A stretch of 64,000 nt of DNA, from positions 1 to 64,000 of the forward strand of contig NZ_AAXY01000021.1 of assembly GCF_000169375.1 (NCBI RefSeq), given 5' to 3'. Position 1 is the first letter of the stretch. Each line of letters opens with the position of its first letter. The position numbers and the translations under genes are program-made. Below, in pieces: positions 1-9,104 of the stretch. The stretch comes from Marinobacter sp. ELB17 (GTDB lineage: Bacteria; Pseudomonadota; Gammaproteobacteria; Pseudomonadales; Oleiphilaceae). A model generated the notes under the pieces. The model ran no database searches. It was not told the DNA's origin and was given only the letters and a program-made list of their open reading frames with translations.

Positions 1-138
1 ACCGACAGTAAATTTGCCTTTAAATTGGATCAGTTTTTCAAAATTACCAGCCAAGCTTGGTGCCCGACGCCAATGCCGAGGCAACCCAGGGTGATGGGAT
101 TGATGAGGGCTATAGTCAGCCAAGCCCTGCCTAATTGA
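1..138 (+). other. Possible tail of an upstream gene, cut by the left edge
   Basis: Frame 1 is open from the first base to a TGA at 136-138. Frame 3 from about position 24 to a TAA at 132-134 reads as an acidic, hydrophilic tail (PDANAEATQGDGIDEGYSQP) that looks more like a real C-terminus. The two cannot both be right, and a frameshift near position 50 would join them. Nothing can be said about function. The remaining bases up to 202 show no other feature. Confidence 0.2.
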
Positions 139-202
139 GCTTATCCTTCATTTCTGTGCGGTTGCTTTTTGCGGCGCCGCACCACCTCTTCTGAGCGTTT
201 TA

Positions 203-667
203 ATGGATCACCCCTTTAACGACGATTTACGCGCGGTTCTGGACTCACCCGAGGCTTACACTTTCCTGCCATCCGGTTCGTGGATGGAAGGTGGTTGCGC
301 GTTGCTTGCGGAATCTCTGCAGTGGTTAATTCCAGATAGTCAGTTAATGGTTGTTGGGCGTATCGATGAGGGTGTTTCTGATCACGTTTTGATGATTCGG
401 GAGGATGGCGAGGCGATCTACATTGACTACGATGGACTGCAATTTGAGCATGAGCTGATCGAAAAAATGCGGCAAGAGTGTCTTTCAGATTGCATTGGCA
501 TTGCGCCGGCCAAAACCTTTCTGTTTACAGATTCTGATTTGTTTTGGTTGCAAGATGATGTGCTTGGATTTTCGGGTTTTCTGGAAAGCAAAATGGGCTC
601 GGTTGACGCTGATCGAGTTAGTTTAACCTGGCTAGATGGTGCGGATTGCGGGCCTGGGCCTGCTTAA
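203..667 (+). CDS. Hypothetical protein with a possible Cys-His-Asp hydrolase core
   Basis: This 154-residue, acidic, soluble protein has no signal peptide. The order of conserved-looking elements is GGCALLAESL (Cys about residue 32), SDHVLMI (His about residue 61) and YIDYDG (Asp about residue 74). A Cys at the start of a helix followed by His and Asp on strands is the layout of papain/transglutaminase-like folds, and similar small proteins occur on plasmids and phages. This is an inference from motif spacing only. The ribosome binding site is weak. It stands alone upstream of the Wadjet operon and is probably not part of it, because about 230 bp with a palindrome separate them. Confidence 0.55.
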   Translation: MDHPFNDDLRAVLDSPEAYTFLPSGSWMEGGCALLAESLQWLIPDSQLMVVGRIDEGVSDHVLMIREDGEAIYIDYDGLQFEHELIEKMRQECLSDCIGIAPAKTFLFTDSDLFWLQDDVLGFSGFLESKMGSVDADRVSLTWLDGADCGPGPA

Positions 668-783
668 CTTTGTTTAAGCCGCCAAGGGCTCGCGCCCCGA
701 CTCACTACAGAGGTTGTTTTAGTTGTCGTACCGCAGTGGTTGAATTCAAGTGTTTTGGTCTACCTACACTCAATTACGATAAA

Positions 784-800
784 ATCGTATACCGTACGAT
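784..800. promoter_or_regulatory. Inverted repeat upstream of the Wadjet operon
   Basis: ATCGTA-TACCG-TACGAT is a perfect 6-bp inverted repeat with a 5-bp spacer in the leader of the jet operon, about 97 bp before the preferred jetC start. It overlaps AT-rich promoter-like sequence (GTATAC, ACGATATT). It could be an operator for a repressor that holds the defence operon down; no cognate regulator lies next to it. Confidence 0.4.
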
Positions 801-896
801 ATTAGGTTTCCTATATTTACACGCTGAATACGCTATATGGCAGCTGTCTCATTGGTGTCCAAAATTTCACATTACGGTTTAAAGGGAATGTATTTT

Positions 897-3800
897 ATGA
901 GTAATCTGATGGGGAGTATTGGTCACAGTGAGGGTTCAGATGATGCTCGGATTGCCGCCACTGATGACGTGAAAATACCGTCCTATGGTTTGGAATCCAT
1001 CATCCTTCACCATTCGTTTAAAAACGTCCGTGGCCGCACCATCCAGGTGGATTGCCGGCAACGAACACATTTGGGTGGCATCAACGGCGCGGGCAAAACA
1101 TCCATACTGGCTCTGATCCCGGCGTTCTACGGCGAAGAGCCTGAACGTATCGTCGCTAAGAGCTCGGGGCGGCAGTCGTTTTTGGATTATTATCTGCCCT
1201 CTCTACAAAGCCTGATCATTTTTGAGTATCAAAAGCACGGTGGTCCCTGTTGTTCGGTGATGTACCGGCACGACACCGGAAAGCTGTGTTATCGGTTTGT
1301 TGAGGGATCGGCCACTGAGACGTTCTTTCACCCTGATGTTATGGGTTTGCTGGAAGCTGGGGCTGATAACAGGGAAATCTTTGCCAGGCTCCGCGAGTTG
1401 GGCATAAAACCGTCTAAGAAGCTGGATACGATCACTGATTATAGAGCTGTTATTCAGCGCAACGCCCGGTTGTTGCGACGCCGGCCGGCCGAGACACGGC
1501 ACCTGCGGGACTTGGCTGGCAACTTCGGTTTGGGTGGGCCAGATACGAAGATGGCCCACATCGACCGGTTGACGCACGTTGTACTGAACAAGAACCGCTT
1601 GCTGTCCAGCTTTAAAACCATGATCTGCGAAACCCAGTTCGATGATGTACACCTGAATCGCCGGCCCAAGCCTGTTGATCGGCAAACGCTGGTGGATGAT
1701 ATTCGCAGCGTGAGAGATTTCGCCAGTGAAGAAAACAGCATTCGTGTGTGTATCAGTAAGGAGTCGGAACGCCAGGCCACTCTTGAGTCCGCTAAGCAAA
1801 CTGCCGCAAACGTACGGGCGTCTATTGCTTGCGAGCAAGACACATTGCAGGCGCATCGCAAAGCGGTTGACTTGTCGGAAGAGCGACTGGGCGATCTTGC
1901 CGATCTGTTTAACGACGACCAAAGAGCATTAATCCGCGATCACACCACGGTTGCGCAAAAGCACGAGCTCCAGAAATCTCAGCTTGATGCGCTGTACGTG
2001 CAGCGCCAGACTTATGACGACAAGGAAGCGGCGGAACTGGATCAGGAACTCACTAACCTGCCAGAGCGCGAGAAATCACTGTCCACGGCAGAGGCCGATT
2101 TTGCACAGATGACAAGCCGTGTCGTCCAGGTTGAAGATCAGTACGCCCAAGATGTTCAGAATCTCAATCATGCATTCGCTGACGAGCAGGGGCGCCGGAA
2201 AAACAAAGTTCGGGATGCAGGAGATTCGCTCAAAGAGCTTGCCCGCCAGCACCAATCCACTCTGCACAAGATCGAACTCGAAGGCGAGAAAGAGCACGCT
2301 AAAATTGAGCGCGAACGAAGCGCCAAGCGCTCGGTGTTGAGCGATCAGCTTACCCGGGCCATAACTCTGCGAGACAACGTAGGTGAAACCCCAGAGGAAA
2401 CCCTACGATTTGAGTTAGCCGAAGCTGCGGTAGCCGAGGCCGAGCGTGTGGCCATTAAGGCAGATGAAGCCAAGCTCGCGGCCATTATGCTCAAAGATCA
2501 GGCATTGGAAGACCAGAACAGCGCGCTAGCGGTACTGCAGCAGACTGAGCGCCGGTTGGTGGCTTTGCGGGATGATGAAGTGTCGTTAAAGCGTCTGCTA
2601 CATCCGGAAGACGGAACCTGGATTTCTACGCTGCGTAAAGAAGGTGTCGGCTGGGCAGATACTCTGGCTAAAGTGGTCGACCCCGACCTGCTCTATCGCC
2701 AAGGCTTAAACCCACAACGAATTGCCGGTGATGGCGCTGACCAGGGCGTGATGGGTTGGAGCTTGTTACTGGATAATGTTCCGGTACCGACGTTTGCAGC
2801 GTCCGATGAAGAGTTAATCCGCCAGCTTGAAGATGCTGCATTGGCAATCGACAAGGGCCTTGGGGCTGTTCGGCAGGCTGAAGATGCTGCTGAGGCCGGT
2901 AATAAGGCGTACATCGCTAAGCGTAAAAACGTCGAGAAGCTGGAGACAGAGCTGGGATTGGCTCGGGCAACCGTTGACCGCCAGCGTGGTCACCATAGGG
3001 ATGCACGAACAGATATTCGTCAGGCAAAAGACCAGCGCCAGGCTGCTCATGTTAAGGCTGTGATTGCCATTGAGGATCAGGCTCGGCAATTTGACTCTGA
3101 GTCCCGCGATCTTCTTGACCGATCGCTCAACGGGGCATCGTCACAGAAAATGGATCAAATTGGTCTGTGGGCAGACATTGAGGCTCAGGCTCGGCTTTCG
3201 ATTGAAGCTGCTGAAGATTTGGTTGCTCAGGCTGATAAGGAACACACCGAGCGCCTGAAAAGACGTTTGGTTGCCTATAACCAAAAGTTGGAAGCTGACG
3301 GGGTTGATCCAGCCATTATCCAGGGACAACGAACACGAGTAGAGCAGGCACAGAAGACGGTTGATCGAATACGGGCAACCGAAGATTTGGTTGTTGAATA
3401 CCGTCGCTGGCTAAAGTCCGAGTGGGGTGAGGCGCAAACGTTGACCGAAAATGTGAGCCGCCTATCGGCACAAGTTCAAGACCTCTCGACCAGGCTAAAA
3501 GATCTGGAGCGCGACTTTAAGATTGCCGAAGCCGCTGAAAAGCAGATACGACAGACTTCTGATGGAAAAGCAAAACGCCTACATATCCAGATTGAGGACG
3601 CGAATACGACCCTCAGAAAATCCCTTGAACTTGCGCCTGATGAGGGCGCTCTTGGTGTTCCCGGTGATTTGGTTGCGCTGACCAAAGATTTGCAAGAGGA
3701 AGGCGTTGCGTTACTGGCGCTTCGCAAAGAAGTCCTGATCGCCTTTAAGCGAACCCAAACCGTTCTGAATCGCTACAGCGGCACCCTCATCCATGCTGCG

Positions 3801-4706
3801 TGGAAAAAATTCACGGAGTATCGGCGCAACCAGCTGAGCGATATTGGTAGCGAGTTTGATGAAGCCTTCCAACTAGACCAAATAGCTGACTTGAGTTTCC
3901 TTCTGGACAACGACATACCTCACATAAAAGCCACTGTTGGTCACCTGTTCGCGTCTGAAGCCGGCACACTACAAGACTATTTCGATAGCCTTGAGTCTAT
4001 GGCGCGTGAAGTGCGCCGCGTATCCAGCCTGCTTCGTCAACAGATGAACCTGAATCAGAAAATTGAATCAATCACGGATATTGAGGTGATCTTGCGCGCC
4101 CGGATCGAAGACGATGACAGTTGGCGGCCACTGAAAGCCTTTATTCGCGCGTGGGGAGACTGGCATGCGTTAAATCCCGGTGAAATACCGAGTGAAAGCA
4201 TCATCATCGCATTCAAAGAGGTCTGCGATACCTTGTCGTCGGCCAACCTCGGGGACAGTATCGAGTCAATGATCGACATGACGCTATCCATGAAAGAGAA
4301 CGGCAACCCGGTGCGCATCCGAAACGACAACGACTTCCGGCAGGTGAGTTCCGAAGGCTTGAGTTACCTCGCTATTATGGCGGTTTTCATGGGGATGACC
4401 CGCTACCTCTGCCCTGACCTGCAAACCCGGATAACCTGGCCCGTTGATGAGATTGGTAAACTTGACCCGCAAAACATTGCCAGACTGGCGGCCATGCTGG
4501 AAGAGAACAACCTGACCATGATTTCGGCGTGTCCTGAGTTGAGTCGTCCGCTGCGGAAATTCTTTGAAACCAAGTCATTCATCCGGGGTGGCCAGATCTT
4601 CAAGTTTGAGAGCGTTACCAGCGAAGGATCGGACGATGCCCTTATTGAGAGCCTAGCCACGCCACGCAAAGAACTGACCGCGGAGGTCGCAAACAATGTC
4701 GGGTAA
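897..4706 (+). CDS. jetC: Wadjet SMC-like ATPase JetC (MksB/MukB-like)
   Basis: This is the large SMC-type subunit of a Wadjet (JetABCD/MksBEFG) system, which binds and extrudes DNA with ATP so that the partner nuclease can cut closed circular plasmids. The N-terminus carries the Walker A loop GGINGAGKTS (Lys about residue 67). Long Glu/Lys/Gln-rich coiled coils fill roughly residues 270-1050, and the C-terminal ABC half has the signature SSEGLSYLA and a Walker B ITWPVDEIG with Asp1184-Glu1185. With the preferred ATG at 897 it is 1269 residues, close to MukB-class size. That start sits 9 bp after AAAGGGA; the frame stays open upstream to an ATG at 837, and the ATG at 888 is too close to the Shine-Dalgarno. 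It overlaps the next gene by 11 bp, so the operon is translationally coupled. Strong call as a MukB-like ATPase; Wadjet assignment rests on the four-gene context. Confidence 0.88.
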   Translation: MSNLMGSIGHSEGSDDARIAATDDVKIPSYGLESIILHHSFKNVRGRTIQVDCRQRTHLGGINGAGKTSILALIPAFYGEEPERIVAKSSGRQSFLDYYLPSLQSLIIFEYQKHGGPCCSVMYRHDTGKLCYRFVEGSATETFFHPDVMGLLEAGADNREIFARLRELGIKPSKKLDTITDYRAVIQRNARLLRRRPAETRHLRDLAGNFGLGGPDTKMAHIDRLTHVVLNKNRLLSSFKTMICETQFDDVHLNRRPKPVDRQTLVDDIRSVRDFASEENSIRVCISKESERQATLESAKQTAANVRASIACEQDTLQAHRKAVDLSEERLGDLADLFNDDQRALIRDHTTVAQKHELQKSQLDALYVQRQTYDDKEAAELDQELTNLPEREKSLSTAEADFAQMTSRVVQVEDQYAQDVQNLNHAFADEQGRRKNKVRDAGDSLKELARQHQSTLHKIELEGEKEHAKIERERSAKRSVLSDQLTRAITLRDNVGETPEETLRFELAEAAVAEAERVAIKADEAKLAAIMLKDQALEDQNSALAVLQQTERRLVALRDDEVSLKRLLHPEDGTWISTLRKEGVGWADTLAKVVDPDLLYRQGLNPQRIAGDGADQGVMGWSLLLDNVPVPTFAASDEELIRQLEDAALAIDKGLGAVRQAEDAAEAGNKAYIAKRKNVEKLETELGLARATVDRQRGHHRDARTDIRQAKDQRQAAHVKAVIAIEDQARQFDSESRDLLDRSLNGASSQKMDQIGLWADIEAQARLSIEAAEDLVAQADKEHTERLKRRLVAYNQKLEADGVDPAIIQGQRTRVEQAQKTVDRIRATEDLVVEYRRWLKSEWGEAQTLTENVSRLSAQVQDLSTRLKDLERDFKIAEAAEKQIRQTSDGKAKRLHIQIEDANTTLRKSLELAPDEGALGVPGDLVALTKDLQEEGVALLALRKEVLIAFKRTQTVLNRYSGTLIHAAWKKFTEYRRNQLSDIGSEFDEAFQLDQIADLSFLLDNDIPHIKATVGHLFASEAGTLQDYFDSLESMAREVRRVSSLLRQQMNLNQKIESITDIEVILRARIEDDDSWRPLKAFIRAWGDWHALNPGEIPSESIIIAFKEVCDTLSSANLGDSIESMIDMTLSMKENGNPVRIRNDNDFRQVSSEGLSYLAIMAVFMGMTRYLCPDLQTRITWPVDEIGKLDPQNIARLAAMLEENNLTMISACPELSRPLRKFFETKSFIRGGQIFKFESVTSEGSDDALIESLATPRKELTAEVANNVG

Positions 4707-5334
4707 CCCACTGTTTGAGCAAACCGTCACTACCCTGTTGGCTGGCGAGATTATTTGCGAGTACCGATACGACAGTCTTTACAACTACCTCATGATGCAG
4801 AATAACCAGCAACAAGTAGCCGGATTTCTGTGCCAGATGAACCGCGTACTGCGCCGAACCGGCAGTAACGACGCGTGGTTGTGCGCGTATGAAGACACCA
4901 CATCCAAAACAGTAAAGGATGCGATCAGGAGTCGGTTTGATGAGGTTGCCAACCACCTTGAGCCGCTAGTTCATTTTTTACGGCTCATCATGGCCACCGA
5001 GGGCAACGAACGACCGATTGTACCCGGTGACCAGATATCCGAAGGCCGCATTCTTGAGCGCGTTTCCAGTGCGCCGTCGCTGGAGACGAAGCTGCGGACG
5101 CTCACGGAGAGTAAATACTTTCACAGTAAAAAATCGGACAGTGCTGGCCAGCTCAAAATCGTCTTGGGCAACTTGGAAAAAACAGGTTTTCTAACGCGCA
5201 TCGGCACATCGGGCAGCGTATATCAAGCCACCGGCAAGTGGAGCTGGCTTTACGACTTGATGACGTTCATCCAAACCCATGAAGGCATCGCGGATAGCGG
5301 CATCGACGACGATCAACAGTTGAGGATTATGTAA
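4696..5334 (+). CDS. jetB: Wadjet KITE subunit JetB (MksE/MukE-like)
   Basis: At 212 residues this has the size expected of the KITE winged-helix subunit that binds the kleisin in MukBEF-like complexes. The N-terminus is helical. The C-terminal half contains a winged-helix-like stretch, with helices around residues 120-160 followed by a GFLTRIGTSGSVYQATGKW hairpin that resembles a wing. It begins inside the end of jetC (11-bp overlap) and its stop overlaps the start of jetA (TAATG), so stoichiometric coupled translation is likely. Identification is by size, secondary-structure pattern and position between the ATPase and the kleisin-like gene; sequence alone would be weak because MukE-like proteins diverge quickly. 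Confidence 0.78.
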   Translation: MSGNPLFEQTVTTLLAGEIICEYRYDSLYNYLMMQNNQQQVAGFLCQMNRVLRRTGSNDAWLCAYEDTTSKTVKDAIRSRFDEVANHLEPLVHFLRLIMATEGNERPIVPGDQISEGRILERVSSAPSLETKLRTLTESKYFHSKKSDSAGQLKIVLGNLEKTGFLTRIGTSGSVYQATGKWSWLYDLMTFIQTHEGIADSGIDDDQQLRIM

Positions 5335-6593
5335 TGGCCAGAACCCATGATGCCCAGGCGGCGTTGGTGGCTCTGGCCAGGCACGCTGACATGATTCTCG
5401 ATGCCCACCTCAATAACGGTAACCGGCTGCGCGAAACAAGCGAGAATCGCGCTATCTTGGAAACCTTAGAACACCACAGGTTGGTCTGGCGGTACCGGGA
5501 TGATGACGATCCTGACCCCAACCTGAACAAAGACCTCATCCACCTTCTGATTCATATTACCGGTGCTCAGCGCCGGCGCTGGGCCAGTGAGCAGATTCAA
5601 GACCTTTGGGGGGCCCTGGAGGAATTGTTCAAGGATTATCACGAAGCGAAGCGTCTGGGTGCCTATGCCGACAAAGAGCGCCTTGAAAGCACCATCAAAG
5701 AACACCTGAACATCATAATTGAGGACATTCGCTCGGCTACTGAGACTTACGTGGGTTATCTGAACAGTGGCTTTTCATACGTCACCGATCTTGAGTTACG
5801 TATGCGGGAGAACGAGCGGGCCATTTCCCGGGCCGGCAAGCTCAACGCCTTATTTGACAGCTTTAACATTCGGGAGCTGGCGGATCAGGCCGGTAACGAC
5901 CCTTTTTTACGGCGCCTCCTACGAAAACACCTACCCGCTGCACTTGAGGAAGGTCGCAAGAACCTTGTTTATGCCCTTCATCAACTTCGATTGATGCTGG
6001 TTAGGATGCGCGAGGATCAACGGCTCAGTAAGCTTGTAGGGGGCTTTGAGGAATATTTTGCCAATACGCCAGGTTTTATTCCGTCTATTGCCAATCTGGA
6101 CTTAGACTATTGTCCGCCCAGACTGAACATCACCTCTGTTTTTCATATCGACGGCCAGCCCGATATCTACGACCCTTCAGACGAGGAAGCTCTGATTGCG
6201 ATGGCAGAGGCGGTGCGGACCAGCAAAACCAGTGAGCCGATCACCCAGGAAACTGAGCGTGCCGAGTCAATCAGTAACGATCGTGAGGGTGCAGTAGAAC
6301 TTAATGACAACGATCCGATGGATTTGCTGGCGGAACGACTGGTTCTTCACATCGTTTACGGCAACATTGGAAACAAAGAGATTCGGGCACTGGACGTATT
6401 TAATGCCAGTGGCTTAATTGGCGATGCCGCCACATGGCTTCACACCATCGAAAGCGAGCTGGCCGCTCTGCCGGGTGAAGATCGGGAGTGTGTGGATGTG
6501 TCTTACCATACCCACCCTCACCTCACGTACCCGGACAACATCTCTATTCATGATATGACTTTGAGGCAAGCCAATGTCGGCAGCGCAATTTAA
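5334..6593 (+). CDS. jetA: Wadjet kleisin JetA (MksF/MukF-like)
   Basis: This 419-residue, mostly helical, charged protein is in the kleisin position. Residues about 15-90 look like a winged-helix dimerisation domain, residues 90-260 form long helices with heptad-like leucines (ELRMRENERAISRAGKLNAL, LLRKHLPAALEEGRKNLV), and a divergent acidic linker (DPSDEEALIAMAEAV, then Glu-rich) leads to a C-terminal domain. MukF/JetA proteins bridge the SMC heads with the KITE subunit. The start overlaps the jetB stop by one base and the end overlaps jetD by 20 bp. Gene order here is C-B-A-D, whereas A-B-C-D is the textbook arrangement. Confidence 0.78.
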   Translation: MARTHDAQAALVALARHADMILDAHLNNGNRLRETSENRAILETLEHHRLVWRYRDDDDPDPNLNKDLIHLLIHITGAQRRRWASEQIQDLWGALEELFKDYHEAKRLGAYADKERLESTIKEHLNIIIEDIRSATETYVGYLNSGFSYVTDLELRMRENERAISRAGKLNALFDSFNIRELADQAGNDPFLRRLLRKHLPAALEEGRKNLVYALHQLRLMLVRMREDQRLSKLVGGFEEYFANTPGFIPSIANLDLDYCPPRLNITSVFHIDGQPDIYDPSDEEALIAMAEAVRTSKTSEPITQETERAESISNDREGAVELNDNDPMDLLAERLVLHIVYGNIGNKEIRALDVFNASGLIGDAATWLHTIESELAALPGEDRECVDVSYHTHPHLTYPDNISIHDMTLRQANVGSAI

Positions 6594-7470
6594 CGCCATT
6601 TCCAAAGTCGTCAGGGGGCATAAAACGGATATCGCTGTCTCGGATGTTTGGGCCGAGATACACGAGGAAACGTCCCTTGGCGCCCGCATTGGAAAGCGAC
6701 TCGTTTTTACAACTGAGGATATAGACAGTTTACGCCAGTACGCCAAATATCTGACCAACCTTGATCCGTTGTTCCAGGATTTATCCGGCAACCGCGTTGA
6801 AGTAGCGGCGAAAACGGGCAATGAAAAATTCGGCAACGAATTGGTATTTGGCCGAATGGTGGTGATGGCTACTCTGGGCAATTCTTCCATCCCCCTGCAA
6901 TCCGGTGAATCTGCGCGGGCGCCGGCAAACGTGCTGATGAGCACACATTTGGACCGCATAGACCTCGACCGACTCCAAAGCCAAAAACTCCTAATCCTTG
7001 AAAACGGCACCACCATTCAGCATTGTGAAAAGTTAGTGCTGCCTGAATCGTGGTGCGATGTGCTTGTCGTATACCGCGGTCATGGAGAGAACGTTCCCCA
7101 CGTTGACACTCTTATTCGTAATCAACCCTCCGAAACGCTTGCGTTCCTGGGCGACTTCGATCCTGCCGGCATTGATATTGCCACTCGCCACGGTAAGGGC
7201 GTATTGCTGATCCCCGACCTAGCGGTAATCGCCTCTTTTGATGCCGCAGCGTTGGCGAAAATCAGCCAGCGCGAGGTATTCAACCGGCACCACGTTTCTT
7301 TTCGCAGATTAAAAGCGCGGAGCACCGAGGCTTCGTGGCAAGCCATGCTCAGCTACATGGATCAAAGGCAGATCGCCATTATGGAAGAGCATACCGCCTC
7401 GAAACGTCTGCCTTTGGTGGTGGGGCCTGCTATACCCCCACTGCAGAGCGAAAACGCAATTAACAAGTGA
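6574..7470 (+). CDS. jetD: Wadjet TOPRIM nuclease JetD (MksG-like)
   Basis: JetD is the effector that cuts plasmid DNA after loop extrusion. The TOPRIM signature is visible: LLILENGTT with catalytic Glu143, and FLGDFDPAGIDIA with Asp194 and Asp196, the Glu plus DxD set that binds metal in topoisomerase VI/Spo11-type nucleases. At 298 residues it is shorter than commonly described JetD proteins of about 370-400 residues, and the shortfall is N-terminal to the TOPRIM domain, where the arm that docks on the SMC complex would be. The start lies inside jetA (20-bp overlap). It closes the operon; the following 240 bp have no gene. A relative of the DUF2220-type nucleases is the best reading; calling the whole locus functional is inference. 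Confidence 0.75.
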   Translation: MSAAQFNAISKVVRGHKTDIAVSDVWAEIHEETSLGARIGKRLVFTTEDIDSLRQYAKYLTNLDPLFQDLSGNRVEVAAKTGNEKFGNELVFGRMVVMATLGNSSIPLQSGESARAPANVLMSTHLDRIDLDRLQSQKLLILENGTTIQHCEKLVLPESWCDVLVVYRGHGENVPHVDTLIRNQPSETLAFLGDFDPAGIDIATRHGKGVLLIPDLAVIASFDAAALAKISQREVFNRHHVSFRRLKARSTEASWQAMLSYMDQRQIAIMEEHTASKRLPLVVGPAIPPLQSENAINK

Positions 7471-7711
7471 TAATATCTGGCAGCTTCGCCTCGGGCGGGC
7501 TGCGCCCTTTGCTTGTATTCGGGAGCGGCTGCGCCTTTCCCTTATCTGCGCCTCACTCTCGGTTCGGCTTCGCGTGCCACCCTTATGCTGCGGCGCTGAC
7601 CGCAACTTTTCTGTCTTGGCCGGTGGCACGTTCGAAGGCATAATTTCGACGGTAGTACCGTTAACTGGGTGCAAACATTGAGAGCGTGTCGTCATCCCTT
7701 CTGTCGTCCAT
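7471..7711. other. Intergenic GC-rich stretch between jetD and abiEii
   Basis: This convergent 240-bp gap contains repeated GGCTGCGCC-type words (around 7498 and 7527) and short GC-rich inverted segments. It may act as a transcription end for both sides. There is no clear intrinsic terminator with a T-run and no coding sequence. Confidence 0.3.
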
Positions 7712-8347
7712 TCACTTCTCTATGGTGCTCAGATCATCAAACAAGCGCCCATTGATGATCGGGTCATCGTCGTAGGCGTCATTGTAACGTTCCATTAGAT
7801 AAATCGGATCGCTGAAGAAGTCTTCCATCTGGGCAATAATGTCTGGTGACAGGTCGGCTTCCCATTGACGGGCTATGAACGCCAGGTCGTGAAGATCTCG
7901 GGCGGCCGTGCGATGGGAGCTTAACTCGTTTTCCCGGGCTGCCAGGAGTTTCAGCCGGGCAATCTCACCCACGGCGTAAACATTGACTCCGTTCACGACT
8001 CGAATGCACTGCGGGTCCGGTGTTGTGCGAGCGGAAATTTCTATTTTTATCGTATGGGAAGGCAAGTCCTCTCCTACGAAAAACGTCGGGCGGCATCGGT
8101 GTGTTGTCTCGGTTTTTTTCAACTCTTTAAAGTGTAGGAGGCTTACCTTGGTGCCTTTTCCTACCAGCTTTTTTTGGGCGTCCCTGCAGATACTCTTAAT
8201 ATTCAGGTGTCCCTCAAGGGGCACGGTTAAATCAAAATCCAGATCTTCGCTGAATCGCTGTAGGTTGTACGCCAGCAAAAGCGCAGTGCCGCCCTTTAGA
8301 ACAAGGGGTTTGCCCTCCTCTTTGATAACCTCACAGATCGCCTGCAT
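7712..8347 (-). CDS. AbiEii/MNT-type nucleotidyltransferase toxin
   Basis: This is the toxin of a type IV toxin-antitoxin or abortive-infection pair. AbiEii-family proteins are nucleotidyltransferases that modify RNA such as tRNA acceptor ends. The N-terminal half carries LVLKGGTALLLAYNLQRFSE followed by DLDFDL, the nucleotidyltransferase GG...RxSxDxD motif, then IKIEIS (third acidic position), and EIARLKLLAARENELSSHRT before RDLHDLAFI, a typical AbiEii end. It is 211 residues, shorter than many family members. The annotated ATG has a poor ribosome binding site. An ATG overlapping the antitoxin stop (ATGA near 8387) would give a better coupled start but is one base out of frame, so the true N-terminus may have been altered by an indel. 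Confidence 0.82.
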   Translation of the reverse strand: MQAICEVIKEEGKPLVLKGGTALLLAYNLQRFSEDLDFDLTVPLEGHLNIKSICRDAQKKLVGKGTKVSLLHFKELKKTETTHRCRPTFFVGEDLPSHTIKIEISARTTPDPQCIRVVNGVNVYAVGEIARLKLLAARENELSSHRTAARDLHDLAFIARQWEADLSPDIIAQMEDFFSDPIYLMERYNDAYDDDPIINGRLFDDLSTIEK

Positions 8348-8383
8348 GATCGCTTGGCGGAATACTGTGTTGTTTGGTCGGGC

Positions 8384-9079
8384 TCATTGGCAGCTGTCCT
8401 CCAGCCAATCCTGGATTGTCTTTGCGCCCTGCCGGGATAAAAACGCCTCGCACTGCTTTATCCATCGGGCCACTTTGTTTAGGTCAACGACATCATCAAT
8501 GTCGGATGCCTGGATGTTCGGCACTGGTTTGCGCTTAATCTCGCAATGGTGAACCAACAAATCAAACACAGCACGTTCCGGGCTGGCGGCCCAGATGCAG
8601 GGCACTGTTACCCCGTAACGAGCGATTGCTGTTGTAGCGTCCCACAAGTCCAAGACTCCCATGAGATACCCAGTATGAGTTACGTGTTTGCCGGCAATTC
8701 GCCAGCTCTTCGGGTTACTCAAGCTGCTGGAGTACCAGAGTGCAGGCGGCCGACCATCCTCAGGGGGCAACGACAGTGCAGAAGCGCCCGACAAATAGAA
8801 CCTCGGAGGCTGAGTTGTTCCTTGATTGGCGTCCCTAGAAAACACGTCCATCAACCAGTCGAGATCAAGGGCATGAGCCACGGCCCGGTAACTGCCGAAG
8901 GCCACACTCTCGTCGTTCTGCTCAATCTTAATAATCGTCCTTCGCGATAAGCCGGTTGCGCTTGCCAGAGCTTCCCCTGAAAGCTCACGGGCGTTCCGGG
9001 CACGGCGAAGCGCAGCACCGATACCCTCATCGGGCGTGACAGCCTTCTTTACAGTTTTTTTTGTTTCTACCGCTAACAC
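8384..9079 (-). CDS. AbiEi-like antitoxin with N-terminal Xre-type HTH
   Basis: This 231-residue protein has an N-terminal Cro/C1-type helix-turn-helix at about residues 20-80 (GIGAALRRARNARELSGEAL, then TGLSRRTIIKIEQND), followed by a C-terminal AbiEi-like region (RFYLSGASALSLPP, CIWAASPERAVFDLLVH) that would neutralise or repress the toxin downstream. Classical AbiEi uses a winged helix, so this is a variant with a lambda-repressor-type DNA-binding head. The start is a GTG preceded at good distance by AAGGAG. An inverted repeat at 9105-9127 overlaps the -10 of its promoter, which fits autoregulation. The toxin gene begins about 36 bp after its stop and lies in the same reading frame. Confidence 0.75.
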   Translation of the reverse strand: MLAVETKKTVKKAVTPDEGIGAALRRARNARELSGEALASATGLSRRTIIKIEQNDESVAFGSYRAVAHALDLDWLMDVFSRDANQGTTQPPRFYLSGASALSLPPEDGRPPALWYSSSLSNPKSWRIAGKHVTHTGYLMGVLDLWDATTAIARYGVTVPCIWAASPERAVFDLLVHHCEIKRKPVPNIQASDIDDVVDLNKVARWIKQCEAFLSRQGAKTIQDWLEDSCQ

Positions 9080-9104
9080 GACGCGCTCCTTGTTTCTGCT
9101 TCTG

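Noticed and set aside
646..882. Small + strand frame between the first gene and jetC
   Set aside because: It overlaps the end of the previous gene and the promoter palindrome, and its composition is not protein-like.
1203..1922. Long reverse-strand frame inside jetC
   Set aside because: It is a shadow of the strong + strand coding sequence, with no ribosome binding site and no recognisable motif.
7309..7695. Reverse-strand frame over the jetD end and the GC-rich gap
   Set aside because: Arg/Ser/Pro-rich composition typical of a GC-rich shadow; overlaps jetD and has no start signal.
7983..8552. + strand frame across the toxin-antitoxin junction
   Set aside because: Both reverse-strand genes have clear family motifs; this frame is their antisense shadow.
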